Below are positions 1 through 7,608 of a DNA stretch of 13,189 nt, one piece after another. The notes beneath the pieces were generated by a model, which was not told the origin of the DNA, did not search any database, and saw only the letters and a program-made list of their open reading frames with translations. This DNA comes from an uncultured Chlorobiales bacterium (GTDB taxonomy: Bacteria; Bacteroidota; Chlorobiia; Chlorobiales; Chlorobiaceae), in NCBI GenBank assembly GCA_903901395.1, contig CAIUQW010000289.1:1-13189 (forward strand), given 5' to 3'. Every line of letters starts with the position of its first letter. The first letter of the stretch is position 1. Position numbers and translations under genes: made by a program.

Positions 1-49
1 AAGGTCTGGAGCAATCAAGCAACAAGAGAGATAAAACACCGACAGACTC

Positions 50-433
50 ATGGCAACAGCGAGCAGGAAAAAAAAGAAAGTCAAGGTTACCCCCGAAGGT
101 ACCGTCCATATCAAGGCTTCGTTCAACAACGTCATGGTGACCATTACCGATACGCTCGGTAACACGGTTTCATGGTCGAGCGCCGGCAAGAACGGCTTCA
201 AGGGTTCCAAGAAAAACACCCCGTACGCATCGCAGGTGACTTCCGAGGCGGCAGCCAAGGAGGCATTTGATCTGGGTATGCGCAACGTCGATGTGTTCAT
301 CAAAGGCCCCGGCGCCGGTCGCGATGCAGCTATCAGAGCGCTTCAGGGAGCCGGTCTGGAGGTGAAGACTATCCGCGACATCACCCCCCTGCCGCACAAC
401 GGTTGCAGGCCGCCCAAGCGCAGAAGAGTCTGA
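50..433 (+). CDS. rpsK: 30S ribosomal protein S11
   Basis: S11 lies in the platform of the small ribosomal subunit and contacts 16S rRNA near the mRNA exit region. The 127-residue protein has the usual bacterial length. It carries the family core (AxFNNxxVTITDxxGN near the N-terminus, [19 protein letters not shown] in the last third) and ends in the typical PPKRRRV tail. The N-terminus is lysine-rich, as expected for an rRNA-binding extension. It is the first of four co-directional genes of the alpha ribosomal operon, with 36 bp before rpsD. The 49 bp upstream do not contain a recognisable S13 tail, so rpsM, if adjacent, ends outside the window. No strong Shine-Dalgarno sequence precedes the ATG. 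Confidence 0.97.
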   Translation: MATASRKKKKVKVTPEGTVHIKASFNNVMVTITDTLGNTVSWSSAGKNGFKGSKKNTPYASQVTSEAAAKEAFDLGMRNVDVFIKGPGAGRDAAIRALQGAGLEVKTIRDITPLPHNGCRPPKRRRV

Positions 434-469
434 CGGTTTATATCAAGAATTATCAATGAAGCAATTGCT

Positions 470-1081
470 ATGGCACGATTCAGAGGGTCAATTACCAAAG
501 TATCACGCAGGTTAGGGATAGCGCTGTCTCCCAAGGCGGAAAAATATCTCGAAAGACGTCCGTACGCTCCCGGCGAGCACGGCCAGTCCCGCAAGGGCAA
601 GGTGTCGGAATATGCGCTCCAGTTGAGGGAGAAGCAGAAGATGAAATATCTCTACGGCATCCTCGAAAAGCAGTTCAGAAACTACTACCAGAAAGCAGTC
701 GCCCAGCGTGGCGTTACCGGCGACAACCTGGTGAAGCTGCTCGAAAGACGCTTCGACAACGTCGTCTACCGCTGCGGATTCTCTCCGTCTCGCGCAGGCG
801 CCCGTCAGCTCGTCTCGCATGGTCATCTCCTCGTCAACGGCAAGAAGGTCAATATTCCTTCATTCCTCGTTTCGCCCGGTGACCAGATCGAGTTCAAACA
901 GAAGAGCCGCAACCTTGATGCCGTGGCCGATTCGCTGAACAAGGCCGCCGAGTCGAGGATTCCTGCTTGGATCCAGGTTGACAAAGCCAATAAAAAGGCG
1001 GTTTTTCTTGCAGTACCAGAGCGTGAAGATGTACAGGAGCCCTATAACGAACAGCTTGTTGTCGAGTTGTACTCCAAGTGA
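470..1081 (+). CDS. rpsD: 30S ribosomal protein S4
   Basis: S4 is a primary 16S rRNA-binding protein that starts assembly of the small-subunit body; in many bacteria it also represses its own operon. The 203-residue protein has the S4 N-terminal domain (MARFRGS...RRLG, then [38 protein letters not shown] broken over residues 32-70) followed by the S4 RNA-binding module at roughly residues 94-155 ([14 protein letters not shown], then [20 protein letters not shown]). The N-terminal cysteines of zinc-binding S4 forms are absent, so this is the zinc-free (C-minus) type. It sits between rpsK and rpoA, with 29 bp to rpoA, in the usual alpha-operon order. Confidence 0.97.
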   Translation: MARFRGSITKVSRRLGIALSPKAEKYLERRPYAPGEHGQSRKGKVSEYALQLREKQKMKYLYGILEKQFRNYYQKAVAQRGVTGDNLVKLLERRFDNVVYRCGFSPSRAGARQLVSHGHLLVNGKKVNIPSFLVSPGDQIEFKQKSRNLDAVADSLNKAAESRIPAWIQVDKANKKAVFLAVPEREDVQEPYNEQLVVELYSK

Positions 1082-1110
1082 TTTTTTTGAATCCTTAAGG
1101 TAGCAAGACT

Positions 1111-2097
1111 ATGATATACCAGATGCAGATGCCTGCAAAGATCGATGTGGATGAAACAACCCACACCGGCAGTTTCGGGCGCTTCATCGCCCAGCCGCTG
1201 GAGAGGGGATACGGAGTTACGCTGGGCAACGCCATGAGAAGAGTTCTGCTTGCCTCGCTTCCCGGAGCTGCGATCTCCGGTATCAAGATAGATGGAGTGT
1301 ATCACGAGTTCTCGACCATCGAGGGCGTTCGTGAAGATGTTCCCGAGATTGTTCTGAACCTGAAAAAGGTTCGTTTCAGGACGAACTGCAAGCGTAGCTG
1401 TAAAGCATCGCTGACGCTCGTCGGCCCGAAAGAGTTTGTCGCTGGCGATATCATCGCTCAGGATGGCGAATTCGAGGTGCTCAACAAGGATTTGCACATC
1501 GCGACGATCAATGCCAACGCCACCGTTTCCATCGACCTCTACGTCGGTCGCGGTCGCGGCTATGTGCCAGCCGAGGAGAATCGCAGCGAGGGAATGCCGA
1601 TCGGCTTCATCGCGATCGATTCGATCTTCACCCCGATCAGAAACGTCAAACTGACCGTGGAAAATACCCGCGTCGGACAGAGAACCGACTACGAGAAGAT
1701 GATTCTCGATGTCGAAACCGACGGCTCGATCACGCCTGACGATGCCATCAGCATGGCAGGCAAGATCATCACCGACCATGTCACCTTTTTCGCCAACTTC
1801 TCTCCGACCGAGGAGGAGTTTTCCGAAGAGGAGTACAAGCAGCTCGACGACGAGTTCGAGAGCATGCGCAAGCTCCTGCATACCAAGATCGAGGATCTCG
1901 ACCTTTCGGTTCGTTCGCACAACTGCCTGAGGCTGGCCGAAATCGATACACTTGGCGATCTGGTCTCGCGCAAAGAGGATGAGCTGCTGAACTACAAGAA
2001 CTTTGGCAAGAAGTCACTGACGGAACTGAAGGAGCAGCTCGACAAGTTCAACCTCAAGTTCGGGATGGATATTACCCGTTACCAAATGAAGGGTTGA
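1111..2097 (+). CDS. rpoA: DNA-directed RNA polymerase subunit alpha
   Basis: The alpha subunit dimerises to nucleate RNA polymerase assembly, and its C-terminal domain binds UP elements and activators. The 328-residue protein has normal length. The N-terminal domain spans about residues 1-230 ([28 protein letters not shown] near the start, EIVLNLK near residue 75). An acidic linker follows at about 228-250 ([21 protein letters not shown] region). The C-terminal domain covers about 258-322, with the helix-hairpin-helix segment [25 protein letters not shown] motif about 10 bp before the ATG is a plausible ribosome binding site. The gene lies between rpsD and rplQ, the standard arrangement. Confidence 0.98.
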   Translation: MIYQMQMPAKIDVDETTHTGSFGRFIAQPLERGYGVTLGNAMRRVLLASLPGAAISGIKIDGVYHEFSTIEGVREDVPEIVLNLKKVRFRTNCKRSCKASLTLVGPKEFVAGDIIAQDGEFEVLNKDLHIATINANATVSIDLYVGRGRGYVPAEENRSEGMPIGFIAIDSIFTPIRNVKLTVENTRVGQRTDYEKMILDVETDGSITPDDAISMAGKIITDHVTFFANFSPTEEEFSEEEYKQLDDEFESMRKLLHTKIEDLDLSVRSHNCLRLAEIDTLGDLVSRKEDELLNYKNFGKKSLTELKEQLDKFNLKFGMDITRYQMKG

Positions 2098-2144
2098 GAA
2101 AGGTCTTTTGTTTTATTGAACATCAATGAGAGCGGAAACAAGAA

Positions 2145-2618
2145 ATGCGTAAAGTCAAGCCAGCAAGGAAACTCGGGAGAACGGCCGCCCATAGAAAAGC
2201 AACCCTGTCGAACCTCTCGACGCAGTTGCTGATTCACAAGCGTATCGAAACCACCGAAGCGAAAGCCAAGGAAACCCGCAAGGTTGTAGAAAAAATCATC
2301 ACCAAGGCGCGCAAGGGTACGCACCATGCGCAGCGTGAGATTTTCAGCGCCCTTCGTGACAAGGAAGCCGTCCGCGAGCTATTTGAGGAGATCGTAGCGA
2401 AGATCGGTTCGCGTAACGGCGGATACACCCGTATCATCAAACTCGTGCCCCGCTATGGCGATGCCGCCAAGATGGCCGTCATCGAGCTGGTGGATTATGC
2501 AGAGGCCCCGTCAGCCGCGCCGTCAGCAGCCAAGCAGGATCGCTCGAAGCGCGTCAAAGGCTCAAAGAAAGCGGAAGCCGAGTCGCAGGAGAAAGAGGGG
2601 GGCGAAGCAGCCGAGTAA
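2145..2618 (+). CDS. rplQ: 50S ribosomal protein L17
   Basis: L17 is a large-subunit protein near the peptide exit tunnel. The conserved core fills about residues 1-118: a start of the type MRKxKxxRKLGRTxxHRKA, then [16 protein letters not shown], then a C-terminal [25 protein letters not shown]. The protein is 157 residues, whereas many bacterial L17 proteins are about 115-130. The extra 35-40 residues are a low-complexity Ala/Ser/Lys/Glu tail, a type of extension seen in several phyla. It is the last gene of the operon, 47 bp after rpoA, and converges on rsmG. Confidence 0.97.
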   Translation: MRKVKPARKLGRTAAHRKATLSNLSTQLLIHKRIETTEAKAKETRKVVEKIITKARKGTHHAQREIFSALRDKEAVRELFEEIVAKIGSRNGGYTRIIKLVPRYGDAAKMAVIELVDYAEAPSAAPSAAKQDRSKRVKGSKKAEAESQEKEGGEAAE

Positions 2619-2651
2619 GGCGCTCCGCTCTTCGATTGCATAAAAACACGG

Positions 2652-2698
2652 TAGTCATCGTTCGCAGGATCGTCGAGATCACCAGCGGGCGATGACTA
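2652..2698. terminator. inverted repeat between rplQ and rsmG, probable terminator of rsmG
   Basis: The arms TAGTCATCG (2652-2660) and CGATGACTA (2690-2698) are perfectly complementary, and an inner CGC/GCG pair (2663-2665 with 2685-2687) extends the stem across a 2x2 mismatch. Read on the minus strand, the hairpin is followed within a few bases by five U residues (the AAAAA at 2642-2646), as expected of an intrinsic terminator for rsmG. On the plus strand the following T-run is weaker. The right arm overlaps the last codons of rsmG, whose stop codon falls in the loop. Confidence 0.55.
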
Positions 2699-3332
2699 TC
2701 TGCTTTTCCGAGAACATCGGATCGATCTCCCCTATCGGCAACTGCTCGACGGATGCCGGAAAGCCGAGGTGCTTCTCCCGTGACTGCACGGCTTGCGCAA
2801 TCTCCTCGTCGAGATTCCCTCCTTTGAGACAGATAAGCACACCCTTCTTTTTGAGCAGCCTCGCGCTGTAGGCGCACAACTCTTCGAGCGGCGCGACCTG
2901 ACGGCTGAGTACTGTATCGAAGATCACCCCTTTCATATCCTCGACCCGTGAATGCAGGGCGATAACATTGTCGAGGCCGAGCGTTTTGATCATCTCCTTG
3001 CACGCCGCGATCTTTTTGCCGGTGGAGTCCACCAGCAGGAACGAGGTTTCAGGAAAGAGTATCGCCAGCGGAATGCCGGGCAAGCCGCCGCCGGTGCCGA
3101 GATCGAGCACCTTTTCGCCGGGCCTGAAGTCGTGGACGCGGCTGATGAGCAGCGCGTGAAATACGTGCTTCACGACGACCGGCGCATGTTCCTTGCGGCT
3201 GACGAGGTTCACCTTGCGGTTCCACTCATCGAGAAGGGTGGCGTAACGCACCAGAAGTTTCAGTGCTATTTCAGAGGCGGGGATGCCGTGCTGGCGGCAA
3301 AGTCCCTCGATCAGGTGCAGGTCATTCGGCAT
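2679..3332 (-). CDS. rsmG: 16S rRNA (guanine(527)-N7)-methyltransferase RsmG
   Basis: RsmG (GidB) uses S-adenosylmethionine to methylate N7 of G527 in 16S rRNA; in other bacteria its loss gives low-level streptomycin resistance. The 217-residue protein has normal family length. It shows the N-terminal helical segment with NLVSRKE at residues 42-48. The SAM-binding motif I is [13 protein letters not shown] at 76-88, followed by the acidic strand LLVDSTGKK near 99-107. A downstream [10 protein letters not shown] segment occupies the place of the family's RAxAPL motif. The start (complement of 3330-3332) gives the standard MPxDLxLIEG-type N-terminus. It is a single minus-strand gene facing rplQ and diverging from the guanylyltransferase gene. 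The 181-bp divergent gap (3333-3513) shows no confident promoter by eye. Confidence 0.95.
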   Translation of the reverse strand: MPNDLHLIEGLCRQHGIPASEIALKLLVRYATLLDEWNRKVNLVSRKEHAPVVVKHVFHALLISRVHDFRPGEKVLDLGTGGGLPGIPLAILFPETSFLLVDSTGKKIAACKEMIKTLGLDNVIALHSRVEDMKGVIFDTVLSRQVAPLEELCAYSARLLKKKGVLICLKGGNLDEEIAQAVQSREKHLGFPASVEQLPIGEIDPMFSEKQIVIARW

Positions 3333-3513
3333 GACAAATCATTCGGCTGCGATGGTGATGAGATGCGTACAACAGGAAAAAACGACATTTTAACGCCAAT
3401 GGCAAATGTTCCGCGCTCTTCAGAAAAGCTCGCAGGCTCTGGCGGAATTGTTGTAAATTCATAATTTGCGTACCGTTGTTCAATAGACGTCAGTTAAGAA
3501 AGATACCGATGAA

Positions 3514-4638
3514 ATGAAGCAGATTGCCGATAAACATGTGTATGCCGTGGTCATGGCGGGTGGAATAGGGAGCAAGCTCTGGCCGCTTTCGAGAAAAAAA
3601 TCTCCCAAACAGTTTCTTCATTTCTTCGATGGCGGCACGATGATCCGCAAAACGGTCGAACGAATCGCCGGAGCCGTCCGGATGGAGAACATTCTGATCA
3701 TCACCGGCAAGCAGCATTGGCTGCTGGTCAACGATTCTCTGCCCGATTTCGATCCGGCCAATATTATCATCGAGCCGACCATCCGCGATACGGCCACCTG
3801 CATCGCGCTGGCGACCACCTTCATCCGCAAGCGCGATCCCGACGCCGTCACTATCGTCCTGCCCGCCGACCATCTCGTGCTCGACGAGGAGCAGTTCCTG
3901 AAGACTGTCGCCAAAGGGGTAGGACTCGCGCGGCAGCAGCGGGGGTTGATCACCGTTGGTATCCATCCCGACCGTCCCGAGACGCGATATGGCTACATTC
4001 AGGTAGAACCGTCGGTTATGATCGACGACGAGAACGACGACCCGTCGGACGACTACATCGCGCTGTTCCGCGTGAAAACCTTTGCCGAGAAGCCAGACCT
4101 CGCGACCGCAGAGCAGTTTCTGCAAAGCCAGGATTTCTGGTGGAACAGCGGCGTTTTCATCTGGCACGTCGATGACATCACCCGCGAGTACCGCCGCTCA
4201 CTGCCCGATCTCTTCGAGGACATGGAGAACGTTCACGCCTTCATCGGTACGGAGCGGCAGGATTCGGTCATCGAGGATGTCTACAGCTGGATTCATCCCG
4301 TGTCGATTGCTTACGGCATCATGGAGAAGGCCGAGAAGGTTTTCATGCTGGCCGGAAATTTCGGTTGGACCGACCTCGGAAGCTGGGACGAAGTGATCAA
4401 GATCGGCCTCGGCCTCGAAGGTCGCGACACGGACGGTCAGGAGGTGATCATGATCGACTCGAAGGAGGTTTTCGTCCGCAAGCCGCACGGCAAGGCGGTG
4501 GTGACGGTCGGCGTGGATGACATCATTGTGGTCGATACGCCCGACGCGCTGCTCATCTGCAAGGCGGGCGAGTCGCAGAAGGTGGTGAAAGCGGTGGAGA
4601 TGATGCGGCGTGAACCTGGGCTTGAAGGGTTTTTGTAG
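3514..4638 (+). CDS. mannose-1-phosphate guanylyltransferase
   Basis: This enzyme makes GDP-mannose from mannose-1-phosphate and GTP, a precursor for LPS, capsule and fucose/rhamnose-type sugars. The nucleotidyltransferase signature lies at residues 16-34: GGIGSKLWPLSRKKSPKQF, matching the GGxG(S/T)RLWPLSR...PKQ motif except that lysine 21 replaces the usual arginine, a conservative change. Further family motifs are PADH near 110, FAEKPD at 190-195 and WNSGVF from 210. The protein is 374 residues and ends without the C-terminal cupin-type phosphomannose isomerase domain of AlgA/ManC fusions of about 470 residues, so it is the monofunctional form. Symbols such as manC or rfbM are used for the family; I leave the field empty because the ortholog cannot be settled here. 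No polysaccharide genes adjoin it. Confidence 0.92.
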   Translation: MKQIADKHVYAVVMAGGIGSKLWPLSRKKSPKQFLHFFDGGTMIRKTVERIAGAVRMENILIITGKQHWLLVNDSLPDFDPANIIIEPTIRDTATCIALATTFIRKRDPDAVTIVLPADHLVLDEEQFLKTVAKGVGLARQQRGLITVGIHPDRPETRYGYIQVEPSVMIDDENDDPSDDYIALFRVKTFAEKPDLATAEQFLQSQDFWWNSGVFIWHVDDITREYRRSLPDLFEDMENVHAFIGTERQDSVIEDVYSWIHPVSIAYGIMEKAEKVFMLAGNFGWTDLGSWDEVIKIGLGLEGRDTDGQEVIMIDSKEVFVRKPHGKAVVTVGVDDIIVVDTPDALLICKAGESQKVVKAVEMMRREPGLEGFL

Positions 4639-4658
4639 GAGATTGAACTGCTCTTCAT

Positions 4659-4678
4659 CCCCGGCTTGAAAGCCGGGG
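4659..4678. repeat. short palindromic repeat with TTGAAA loop (copy 1)
   Basis: The arms CCCCGGC (4659-4665) and GCCGGGG (4672-4678) enclose the hexamer TTGAAA. The unit lies 20 bp after the guanylyltransferase stop codon and has no T-run, so it is not a classic terminator. It resembles REP-like intergenic palindromes; the family is not identified. Confidence 0.6.
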
Positions 4679-4703
4679 CAACAGAATAGAAGAGGTTGGA
4701 GTG

Positions 4704-4727
4704 TCCGCAGGGTTGAAACCCTGCGGA
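4704..4727. repeat. short palindromic repeat with TTGAAA loop (copy 2)
   Basis: The arms TCCGCAGGG (4704-4712) and CCCTGCGGA (4719-4727) are perfectly complementary and enclose the same TTGAAA hexamer as the preceding palindrome. The stem sequences differ completely between the two units while the loop is identical. Confidence 0.6.
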
Positions 4728-4749
4728 ATGTAAGATCGGATGAAAAATG

Positions 4750-4782
4750 AAAAAGCCGGAGGTTGAAATGCTCCGGCTTTTT
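4750..4782. terminator. bidirectional intrinsic terminator between the guanylyltransferase gene and cysS
   Basis: The GC-rich arms GCCGGAG (4755-4761) and CTCCGGC (4771-4777) are flanked by AAAAA (4750-4754) and TTTTT (4778-4782). The complete stem is 12 bp, and the hairpin ends in a U-run on either strand. It lies 4 bp after the cysS stop codon and serves both convergent genes. Its 9-nt loop also contains TTGAAA. Confidence 0.9.
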
Positions 4783-4786
4783 GCGT

Positions 4787-6241
4787 TCAGGCTTTTTTCT
4801 TTGACCAGATCACGCCCTCTTTGGTGTCCTTGACCTCGATGCCTCTCTGGAGGAGCAGGTCGCGGATTTTGTCGCTGGTAGCGAAATCCTTGTTCGCCCG
4901 AGCCTCCTTGCGGAGTTCGAGCAGCACGGCCATCACCTCGTCGAGCGTCCGGGCGCTTTCGCCGCTCTCACCGGCAAGCAACTCCTCGCGGCTTTTCTGG
5001 ATGCCGAGCACCTCTCCGGCATACGTATCGAGATAATCCTGCGCTCTTTTCGCGGTTTCAGCGTCGAGTCCTCCCTTGTCGAGCGCTCCGTTCAGCGCCT
5101 TGACAAACTCGAAGATCACCGAAATGGCGACCGGCGTGTTGAAATCGTCGTTGAGAGCGTCGGTGATCTTCGTCTCGAACGCAGCCATATCGAGCGTTCC
5201 CGAGCCTTGCGCGGCTTCGAGGAGTCGCTTGTAGGTCTCCTGCAACTTTTCGAAGCCCGTCTGCGACGCCTTGATGGCGGCTTCGGAGAAGTCGAGCGGG
5301 GAGCGGTAGTGCGACTGGAGAATGAAGAATCGTATCACCAGCGGGTCGAAGGTGTCGAACAGCTCTTTGAGGTTGACGAAGTTCTTGAGCGACTTGCCCA
5401 TCTTGACGCCGTCAACCGTCACCATGTTGTTGTGCATCCAGTAGCGCACGTAGGGCTTGCCGGTGGCCGCCTCGGACTGCGCGATCTCGCAGTCGTGGTG
5501 CGGGAATTTGTTCTCCATGCCGCCGCCGTGGATGTCGATGGTCTCGCCGAGGTACTTCATCGACATAGCGGAACATTCGAGATGCCACCCCGGATAGCCC
5601 TCGCCCCAAGGCGATTGCCATTTCATGATGTGCCCCGCTTCAGCCTTTTTCCAGAGCGCAAAGTCCGACGGATTGCGCTTGTCCGAGCGCTCCGCCACGC
5701 GCCCGCCCGCCTGAAGCGCCGCCTGATCGGTGCGCCCCGAAAGCTTTCCGTACCCTGCGAAAGCGTTGACATCGAAATAAACGTTGCCGTCCGACTCGTA
5801 AGCGTGTCCGGTTTCAATGAGCCGCTCAACCAGCGCGATCTGCTCCGGGATGTGGCCGGTAGCCGTCGGCGCGATGTTCGGACGCTGCACTCCGAGACGA
5901 TCCATATCCTCGTAAAAACTGCGCGTATAGTACTGCGCGATCTCCATCGGCTCGGTTTTCTCCAGCCGCGCCTGCTTCTGAATCTTGTCCTCCCCCTCGT
6001 CGGCGTCGTCGGTCAAGTGGCCAACGTCGGTAATATTCTGCACATATTTGACCCTCAGCCCCAGGTGGCGCATCCAGCGCACCACCACGTCGAACGACAC
6101 ATAGCTCTTGGCGTGGCCGAGGTGCGCGTGTCCATACACGGTCGGTCCGCAGACGTAGACGGTGGCGATGCCGGGATGAAGCGGCTCGAACAGTTCCTTC
6201 GTGCGGCTCAGGGAGTTGTAGATAGCGAGAGAAGAGGACAT
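4787..6241 (-). CDS. cysS: cysteine--tRNA ligase
   Basis: This class I aminoacyl-tRNA synthetase charges tRNA-Cys. The 484-residue protein is full length. The N-terminal VYVCGPTVY leads into the HIGH-type motif HLGH at residues 40-43, and the KMSKS-type motif is KMGKS at 280-284. The four residues that would bind the catalytic zinc are C31, C223 (in WHLECSAM), H248 and E252 (in FPHHDCE), matching the C/C/H/E set of E. coli CysRS. The C-terminal portion after about 310 is the helical anticodon-binding part and ends in a basic SKKKA tail. The start MSSSLAIYN fits the family. The gene is transcribed away from the membrane-protein gene on its right. A 362-codon plus-strand reading frame over it is antisense to these motifs and is not a gene. 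Confidence 0.97.
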   Translation of the reverse strand: MSSSLAIYNSLSRTKELFEPLHPGIATVYVCGPTVYGHAHLGHAKSYVSFDVVVRWMRHLGLRVKYVQNITDVGHLTDDADEGEDKIQKQARLEKTEPMEIAQYYTRSFYEDMDRLGVQRPNIAPTATGHIPEQIALVERLIETGHAYESDGNVYFDVNAFAGYGKLSGRTDQAALQAGGRVAERSDKRNPSDFALWKKAEAGHIMKWQSPWGEGYPGWHLECSAMSMKYLGETIDIHGGGMENKFPHHDCEIAQSEAATGKPYVRYWMHNNMVTVDGVKMGKSLKNFVNLKELFDTFDPLVIRFFILQSHYRSPLDFSEAAIKASQTGFEKLQETYKRLLEAAQGSGTLDMAAFETKITDALNDDFNTPVAISVIFEFVKALNGALDKGGLDAETAKRAQDYLDTYAGEVLGIQKSREELLAGESGESARTLDEVMAVLLELRKEARANKDFATSDKIRDLLLQRGIEVKDTKEGVIWSKKKA

Positions 6242-6629
6242 CCAGATAGCTCAATAGGTTGGCGAATCCCGGAGCATGACCGGGAAATGTCGTAAAAGTT
6301 AAACATTTGGCCGGGTAAGGCAAGGATTTTAAAATCGGAGCATGTGCTGAATTATTTCCGGAAAGCTTGTCAGATCAACGTTTCTGCAAATGAGTACTCG
6401 ACAACAAACACATGAGCGGTATTTTTACGCAGAATCGGGAGAAATCAGGTTTTGTTTATAATGGGTGTTAATAATGTCATAATACTTTCGTATATAACAG
6501 ATGGCTTGACATTGACGTACTCAAAGGATGGCTTTCAAGCAAACGCGCCTGGTGACGAGCGTGATTGTTCGCAAGCCAGTGAAACCGGTTTACGGGTTGG
6601 CTTCATTCTGTGTATAACAAGAACATCAA
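6242..6629. other. divergent intergenic region between cysS and the membrane-protein gene
   Basis: About 390 bp without a supported gene. It must hold the promoters of cysS (leftward) and of the gene at 6630 (rightward). A TATAAT hexamer lies at 6457-6462 and a TTGACA near 6507, but neither has a well-placed partner element. An 89-codon plus-strand frame starts here and overlaps the next gene; it has no family features and I do not call it. A nested inverted repeat is listed separately. Confidence 0.5.
6573..6603. promoter_or_regulatory. nested inverted repeat, possible operator
   Basis: AAGCCA (6573-6578) and TGGCTT (6598-6603) flank the perfect palindrome AAACCGGTTT (6582-6591). It ends 26 bp before the ATG at 6630 and overlaps where a promoter of that gene would be expected. 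It could be a regulator binding site or a leader hairpin; no regulator can be named. Confidence 0.3.
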
Positions 6630-7187
6630 ATGAGAAAAAACAGAGCGTCCGGGTTACGGAGGTTTGTCGTTGTGGCGACTGTTGCGATGCTTGGGTTATT
6701 GGATTTAAAGACCGGCTATGAACTGAGCTTTTTCATTTTCTATTTCATTCCGATTACCTATGCGGCCTGGCACATCGATTACAGGGCGACAATCGGATCG
6801 GCCTTGCTCAGTGGAGCCATCTGGTTTTTAGCTGATTTCCTTACTGGCCATCCCTATTCTTCAAGTTTTTTTGAGATATGGAACGCATTGACTCGAGCGC
6901 TCTCATTTCTCGCCATTGGCTTGACCGTTGCAAGAATCCGGGAACTTCTCGATAACGAAAAAAAAGTATCCGAAAAGCTTCGACAGGCGCTATCGGAGAT
7001 AAAAGTGCTTGAGAACTTTCTTCCGATCTGCGCTGAATGCAAGAAGATTCGAGACAAGGATGGAGAGTGGGAGGAGCTTGAGGTGTACATTGGCCGACAC
7101 TCGAACACCCGGTTTTCGCATGGATACTGTCCTGAATGCGCCAAAAAAGCCCTCGAAGAAGACGGATTGATGGGAAGTAACGAGTAA
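6630..7187 (+). CDS. small membrane protein with C-terminal CxxC...CxxC tail
   Basis: The function is unknown. The 185-residue protein has about four hydrophobic segments (roughly residues 11-26, 31-47, 54-71 and 86-102). A charged, probably coiled-coil stretch follows (about 103-128, ARIRELL...SEKLRQALSEIKVL). The C-terminus carries LPICAECKKIRDKDGEWEELE and then SHGYCPEC: cysteines 134, 137, 167 and 170 form two CxxC pairs that could bind a metal. From family knowledge, this 50-residue tail (ICAxCKKIRD...W...HS...FSHGxCPEC) is often found at the end of signalling proteins (PAS, receiver or membrane-sensor domains) in Chlorobi and deltaproteobacteria. It is therefore probably a signalling or redox/metal-sensing module, but no kinase or cyclase domain is present. 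A second, broken copy of the tail follows directly. Confidence 0.75.
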   Translation: MRKNRASGLRRFVVVATVAMLGLLDLKTGYELSFFIFYFIPITYAAWHIDYRATIGSALLSGAIWFLADFLTGHPYSSSFFEIWNALTRALSFLAIGLTVARIRELLDNEKKVSEKLRQALSEIKVLENFLPICAECKKIRDKDGEWEELEVYIGRHSNTRFSHGYCPECAKKALEEDGLMGSNE

Positions 7188-7307
7188 GCGCATACCCAGA
7201 TTCACTGCACCCTGATCTCATCCGGCTACTACCCCGAATGCGGAAAACGAGCGCAGGAAGAAGAAGTCCTGACAGCAAACGCCGGGTTGAGTGGTGCGAA
7301 GGAGTAG
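7188..7307 (+). pseudogene. remnant of a second CxxC-tail protein
   Basis: In the same frame as the preceding gene, directly after its stop, an open stretch reads HCTLISSGYYPECGKRAQEE and then ends at TAG 7305-7307. It aligns with the tail of the preceding protein (FSHGYCPECAKKALEED). The first cysteine of this CxxC pair is replaced by tyrosine (YPEC). The upstream part, including the first CxxC pair and the membrane domain, is missing. The likely origin is a tandem duplication or a neighbouring paralogue deleted down to its last 30-40 codons. Confidence 0.6.
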
Positions 7308-7608
7308 TGAGGTTTTTGTTGTATTTATTTGGAGATTAAGCGTATTTTTTGTACATATGAATGTGAGTCCTGCCGTCGGGCTGATTTTGTACCCCCTTTT
7401 GAGACGGTTTTTTTAGCGCAAGTGCTTTGATGAATATTATTGATTATCGCTTTTTTTATTAATGGCTTGCTATTCTTATATAAGAAAATAGCAATATGCA
7501 GATATAGTGCAAGAATGGTCTTAGAAGTTTTTTTTGTATAGCATAGTATGTATATATTATGTTTATAAAACTCAGTTATATTTTTTGCAAAATTATCTAT
7601 CATGAATT
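7308..7608. other. AT-rich intergenic region, left border of the accessory block
   Basis: About 300 bp with no supported gene. Base composition falls sharply around 7310-7440, from the moderately GC-rich chromosome to AT-rich DNA that continues through the next gene. A minus-strand frame of 92 codons exists but is low complexity (Ile/Lys/Asn-rich) and I do not call it. The region must contain the promoter of the gene at 7609; it has several TATA-like stretches, none clearly paired with a -35 element. Confidence 0.5.
7467..7494. promoter_or_regulatory. inverted repeat upstream of the GAF-HD gene
   Basis: The arms TTGCTATT (7467-7474) and AATAGCAA (7487-7494) enclose a second small palindrome, CTTATATAAG (7475-7484). 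It lies about 115 bp before the ATG of the AT-rich gene. It could be an operator or just AT-rich chance; there is no T-run directly after it. Confidence 0.25.

Noticed and set aside
1042..1920. 292-codon minus-strand open frame
   Set aside because: It lies antisense to rpoA and the end of rpsD and shows no family features; shadow of rpoA codon bias.
5207..6295. 362-codon plus-strand open frame
   Set aside because: It is antisense to cysS, whose HLGH, KMGKS and zinc-ligand residues are all intact; long antisense frames are common in GC-rich genes with strong codon bias.
6452..6721. 89-codon plus-strand frame in the cysS/membrane-protein gap
   Set aside because: It overlaps the better supported gene at 6630 by about 90 bp, has no recognisable domain and no good ribosome binding site.
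7325..7603. 92-codon minus-strand frame in the AT-rich gap
   Set aside because: Low-complexity Ile/Lys/Asn-rich translation of AT-rich DNA, without family features.
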